A stretch of 64,000 nucleotides of DNA from an uncultured Chlorobiaceae bacterium (GTDB lineage Bacteria > Bacteroidota > Chlorobiia > Chlorobiales > Chlorobiaceae), in NCBI GenBank assembly GCA_903994635.1, contig CAJEXQ010000005.1, positions 40,152-104,151 of the forward strand, in the 5' to 3' direction. Below are positions 60,806-64,000 of the stretch, piece by piece. The position numbers and the translations under genes were made by a program. Position 1 is the stretch's first letter. Every line of letters begins with the position of its first letter. The notes under the pieces are model-generated. The model had not been told where the DNA came from. It made no database searches and was given only the letters and a program-made list of their open reading frames with translations.

Positions 60806-61072
60806 CTATTGTAATGGTTGAATTTTAAATGGCTCATCACCATTCATAACCAAATTCCAGTCACTCATAAGTTCTTCTTGATGTAATTCAGCCCACGCCA
60901 AGACAAGTTTTACCTGCTTCCTCGGTAAATTCCCTTCAATCACCTCGCAAGTGCCTATATCTACCGTTGCTGAATATTCAGCATGGTAAACATGAAAGTG
61001 CGGTGGCGGGTGTTCACCAGGAGCAAAGTACATACGAATGATAATTCCATAAAACATCGATATTGTCGGCAA
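60806..61072 (-). CDS. DUF4160 protein, pair 3
   Basis: An 88-residue DUF4160 protein, most likely starting at TTG 61072 behind AGGAGATTAC, giving a MPTISMFYGIIIRMYFAPGE-type start. The PPPHFHVYHAEYSATVDI block and C-terminal MSDWNLVMNGDEPFKIQPL are diagnostic. It appears intact, so pair 3 is the best preserved of the three. Confidence 0.8.
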   Translation of the reverse strand: MPTISMFYGIIIRMYFAPGEHPPPHFHVYHAEYSATVDIGTCEVIEGNLPRKQVKLVLAWAELHQEELMSDWNLVMNGDEPFKIQPLQ

Positions 61073-61459
61073 AGTAATCTCCTGTCCTCTATTCAATGTA
61101 TTTCAGTACATGAGCTGTTTGATACAGTGAAAATCCCGAAATCTTGACAAATTTTCTTTGTCAATAAATTATAAGCTTTCATAGCTCAGCACCTCCTGTG
61201 ACGTAAAAATCAGTCAATATCCTGAATAACACAATTCTTGGACTTGAGGGATATTTCTCATCAACTTACTTGGCTGAAGAAGAACTCACTTTCCTCTGAA
61301 ACCAAAAGATCCGCAACCGATTGAAGCAACTTCTCGGGATTATTGAATGACCAAATCAGATTATGATGTATCAAGCAACATCTTCATGAGTTATCAAAAC
61401 AACTTCTTTTTGCAGTATAACAAACAATTTCAGCCAATCAAAACTGGCAAAAGTTCAAG
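61073..61459. other. Spacer with displaced repeats
   Basis: No gene. 61170-61250 is the second copy of the ~80-bp antitoxin upstream repeat. AGTATAACAAACAATTTC at ~61414 matches the leader of the Wadjet operon at ~41553. The spacer is thus a patchwork of duplicated regulatory segments. Confidence 0.55.
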
Positions 61460-62048
61460 ATGATTCGTCTCTTGTTGTGTGGCGATAAATCTCAGACAAA
61501 GGCAAATGGTGTAGGCTCGCTGACCGTATCGGACGATACGCAATATTCGGAAGCCAAATTCCTTCAGGTACGGCGCATCATCGACCGCTTCCAGGGCCGT
61601 GAAGCGTATGCCGACCTCGACCGGCGCTGGACAGCCAAAGTGACCGACGTGCGCAACTGGTTCGTCTTTGCCGCCAGCCTTGCCTATCAGTTCGGTCTGG
61701 AATGGGGCGCAGTACGCTCACGCTCTTTCCGCTTCGTGGTCATTGATGAGGCTTTCGGGCGGGGCTCTGATGAATCAACGCAGTACGGCCTCCAACTCTT
61801 CGCCCAGCTCAACCTGCAACTGCTGATCGTTACACCGTTGCAGAAAATCCACATCATCGAACCCTTCGTCTCCAGTGTCGGTTTTGTGCATAACGCGGAG
61901 GGTCGATGCTCGGTGTTGCGCAACCTCACCATCGAAGAGTATCGCGCTGAAAAAGAGAAGGCGCTGGAATGAGCTGGGCAGTCACCTACGGCTGGAGCAG
62001 GAGAGAGTTGGGTTTGAGTGGCTGATTGGGGCTTTGGGGAGGGTTTGA
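61407..62048 (+). pseudogene. Remnant of a second Wadjet operon (jetC'-jetD')
   Basis: After a leader shared with 41553, sequence matching jetC begins at 61513 (jetC 44972) and runs in frame to its stop at 61972, but lacks 105 nt (jetC 45137-45241), the part encoding the ABC signature. The deletion ends lie in an 11-bp direct repeat TTGCCGCCAGC. The following jetD is reduced to its start (ATGAGCTGG) fused to its last ~75 nt, again at a short repeat GAGCTGG. Walker B ([11 protein letters not shown]) remains, but the product cannot be functional. Confidence 0.88.
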
Positions 62049-62232
62049 TAATCTTGCAGAAAAAGGGATATTTTTGTAAGCACCACAATTGGTGCAGTCA
62101 TAAATCGTAACCAGTGGACACTGTCAGAAAGCGAACAAAGAAAAAAAGAAAGCATCCATTGGGCAAAGAGAGTGTATGTCCCTATCTTAACAAATGAAAA
62201 AAGAGAATACATCACACAACCGACTCTCTATC

Positions 62233-62889
62233 ATGGTCTCTTCGACCGTGTATGGAATTGAGGAGTTACTTGAGCAGATTTATGCAATGCTCAGTGGATT
62301 TTGATATGAAGTTTGGTGTTCACATAAAGGCACTGTCACGGTATATCCTCATCAGACTGCGCTGGATAGTTGCTTGGCTGCGGTCGAGCGTTGTGATCTC
62401 TTTCTCTGTATCGTTACGCCCCAATATGGCAGCGGAGTATTGCCAGACGGGCTTGGCTTTACGCATCAGGAATTACTGAAGGCTATCGAACTGCGCAAAC
62501 CACGCTGGATTCTTGCACATCATCACATTCCCTTCGCCCGCTCATTGTTTATGAAGCTTGGTTGCAATAATACCAGGGAGCGCGAGGAGATGTTCGCTAA
62601 ACTCGGATTAGACACCAAAGAGGAAAAGAAAAAACTCAAGCAACGGGAACAGGCGATTATTGACGATTTTCGGGTAATCGACATGTATGATGCAGCGATT
62701 CGACGCGATCTCAAAACTTATCTGGATCGTACCGGCAACTGGGTGCAAAAATTCTCTTCGAATGATGATGCCAAGCTTTTTGCCACCGCACAATTCGGCC
62801 GATACAGAGATGTGGAGAATTTCATACAGAATCATTTCAGCAATCCAGATGCAATCCGCCGGGAAGTAGAAAGGAGGGAGAGTAAATGA
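62233..62889 (+). pseudogene. DUF4062-like protein with an in-frame TGA
   Basis: From ATG 62233, MVSSTVYGIEELLEQIYAML and SGF, then TGA at 62302-62304, and the same frame continues YEVWCSHKGTVTVYPHQTAL, AAVERCDLFLCIVTPQYGSG and ends VENFIQNHFSNPDAIRREVE. The sequence across the stop fits DUF4062 proteins (ISSTVYG...GYEVW), so one base change (probably GGA to TGA) broke a 218-codon gene. Reinitiation at ATG 62374 is possible. The 3' end overlaps the next gene by 4 nt (ATGA). Confidence 0.75.
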
Positions 62890-63836
62890 ATGTGAGAAAT
62901 CTGACAGAAGAACTCTTGGAAAAAGGTAAATCTGATCGCATTGAGTTTATTGCATCATCCAAGGAAGAAGAGTCGATAGGCCGTGCCGTGTGTGCGCTGC
63001 TCAACACCAAAGGCGGCAGTGTTCTGATCGGTGTCGATGATCATGGACTGGTACTCGGCGAGCCCGGTGAAGAAGAGGCTGAAGCACTTCGCCTCTTTCT
63101 GCATAAACACGTCACTCCTCAGGTATTATTCACGGTTACCTTGGATGATGTTCAGGGAGGCCGGGTCATTTCTGTGGATGTACCGGAAGGCTCTGACCGT
63201 CCCTATGTTTTCGACGGAGCGGTTTACATCAAGAACGGGACAGATATCCGGGCGGCTGACGCTGCGACAATGCGTGAGATGGTGGTTCGGCAATCCCGCG
63301 AAACCGAACGCTGGGAACGTCGCGCTGCTGTCGGACTTGCCATTGACGATCTTGATCTCAAGCTGCTGGATGAGACGGTACGCAGGGCACAGGATCGCCG
63401 AGGGTATCGGTTTGAAGAGGCTCACAACCCTGATACCGTCCTTGCAGACTTGGCGTTGGCCCGATTCGGCCAATTGACCAATGCCGCAGATGTGTTGTTT
63501 GGAAAGCGTGTGGCGCTGCGCCATCCGCAAACACGACTGCGGGCGGTTCGCTATGAGACGGATCGCGGAGATAATTTCATTGATGAACAGGTGTTTGAGG
63601 GGCCAGCATTCTATCTTCTGGAAGAAGCGATGACCTTTCTCAAACGGCATGTCACGATTGCTGCCGAATTCAAGCCGGGACAACTGGCACGAGAATCTCG
63701 CCCACACTATCCATTCAACTCATTGCGCGAAGGGTTGGTCAACGCGTTGGTCCATCGCGACTATGCTGCATTCTCCGGAGGAATTTCGGTCAGTATTTAC
63801 CCCGGACATATTGAAATCTGGAATTCAGGACTATAG
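62886..63836 (+). pseudogene. AlbA_2-domain/HATPase protein, cut by IS3-like element
   Basis: The N-terminal AlbA_2 (Schlafen-like) domain is visible: SDRIEFIASSKEEESIGRAVCALLNTKGGSVLIGVDDHG, then IKNGTDIRAAD. The C-terminal part reaches the HATPase_c_4 start (YPFNSLREGLVNALVHRDYAAF, VSIYPGHIEIWNSG) and then meets the inserted element at ~63836. Full-length relatives continue ~100-150 residues. It is coupled to the upstream DUF4062 gene, a combination typical of accessory defence-type loci. Confidence 0.8.
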
Positions 63837-64000
63837 TGGACCCCGAATTTTAGACAGCGGTTTAAGTTGTTAACTTGCCCCAAAAGGAACAGGTAATGAC
63901 AAAAAAGACACGAAAAATTTTCAGCAGTGACTTTAAGGCCAAGGTGGCGCTTGAGGCTATTCAAGGGGTCAAAACGCTGAATGAAATCGGTCAAGAATTT
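63837..64000 (+). mobile_element. IS3-family element, left end (continues past window)
   Basis: The terminus TGGACCCCGAATTTTAGAC begins right after the truncated AlbA_2 gene. The element then carries the start of OrfA at 63896. The same octamer TGGACCCC occurs at 19640. Confidence 0.75.
63896..64000 (+). CDS. IS3-family transposase OrfA, partial
   Basis: The first 35 codons (MTKKTRKIFSSDFKAKVALE...GVKTLNEIGQEF) match the HTH_Tnp_1-type OrfA of IS3-family elements. A ribosome site AGGAACAGGTA precedes the ATG. The gene runs off the window end. Confidence 0.85.
   Translation, partial: MTKKTRKIFSSDFKAKVALEAIQGVKTLNEIGQEF

Overview
The window looks like chromosomal DNA of a green sulfur bacterium (Chlorobiaceae; Chlorobium/Pelodictyon type). 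This is a judgement from protein character, not a database result. The core genes are compatible with it: a menaquinone cluster (menHBCE with a separate menA), a 310-residue LDH-like malate dehydrogenase, rplU-rpmA, mutS, parAB, dapB, mgtE and a single-chain ETF-quinone oxidoreductase.

Layout. 1-10.3 kb is ordinary chromosome: menA, an agmatine-to-putrescine pair (aguB, aguA) flanking an M48 protease, then mdh, rpmA and rplU on the minus strand, then mutS and a B12-binding radical SAM gene. 10.3-25.9 kb is an accessory island. It holds a broken ~1500-residue helicase-nuclease gene, several toxin-antitoxin (TA) modules (DUF2281/PIN twice, an Xre-type antitoxin, an AbiE-like type IV pair, Phd/ParE), a second copy of the mutS 3' end plus the radical SAM gene, a C-type-lectin-fold gene whose 3' end looks like a diversity-generating retroelement (DGR) variable region, and many gene fragments. 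26-36.7 kb returns to core genes: ETF-QO and mgtE, parAB-dapB-DUF4199, and menH-menB-menC-menE.

36.7-64 kb is a second, larger island. It starts with an ORF-less group II intron copy and the 3' end of a different intron. An AAA_14/DUF4143 ATPase follows, then two DUF4160-DUF2442 pairs and a ParD/ParE-like pair. Next is a decayed Wadjet plasmid-defence operon in which jetA and jetB have collapsed into one short chimeric ORF while jetC and jetD are intact. A GIY-YIG protein, a complete IS5-family element, and a three-gene cassette of twin DUF3696 ATPases plus an unknown partner come after that. An ISL3-family transposase is interrupted by a full-length group II intron. The far end carries a two-gene unit (a frameshifted unknown plus a UDG-fold-like protein), HicBA and PIN-type TA remnants, a third DUF4160-DUF2442 pair, a ~0.6 kb remnant of a second Wadjet operon, and a DUF4062/AlbA_2-ATPase pair cut by an IS3-like element that runs off the window.

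The core genes are intact, while the islands are dominated by defence and TA genes in active decay: nonsense codons, single-base frameshifts, deletions between short direct repeats, and segmental duplications with gene conversion. The best leads for something undescribed are the twin-ATPase cassette (49.3-54.1 kb), the UDG-like two-gene unit (57.4-59.4 kb), the repeated DUF4160-DUF2442 pairs, and the DGR target, whose reverse transcriptase and template are not in this window. No tRNA, rRNA or CRISPR array was seen.
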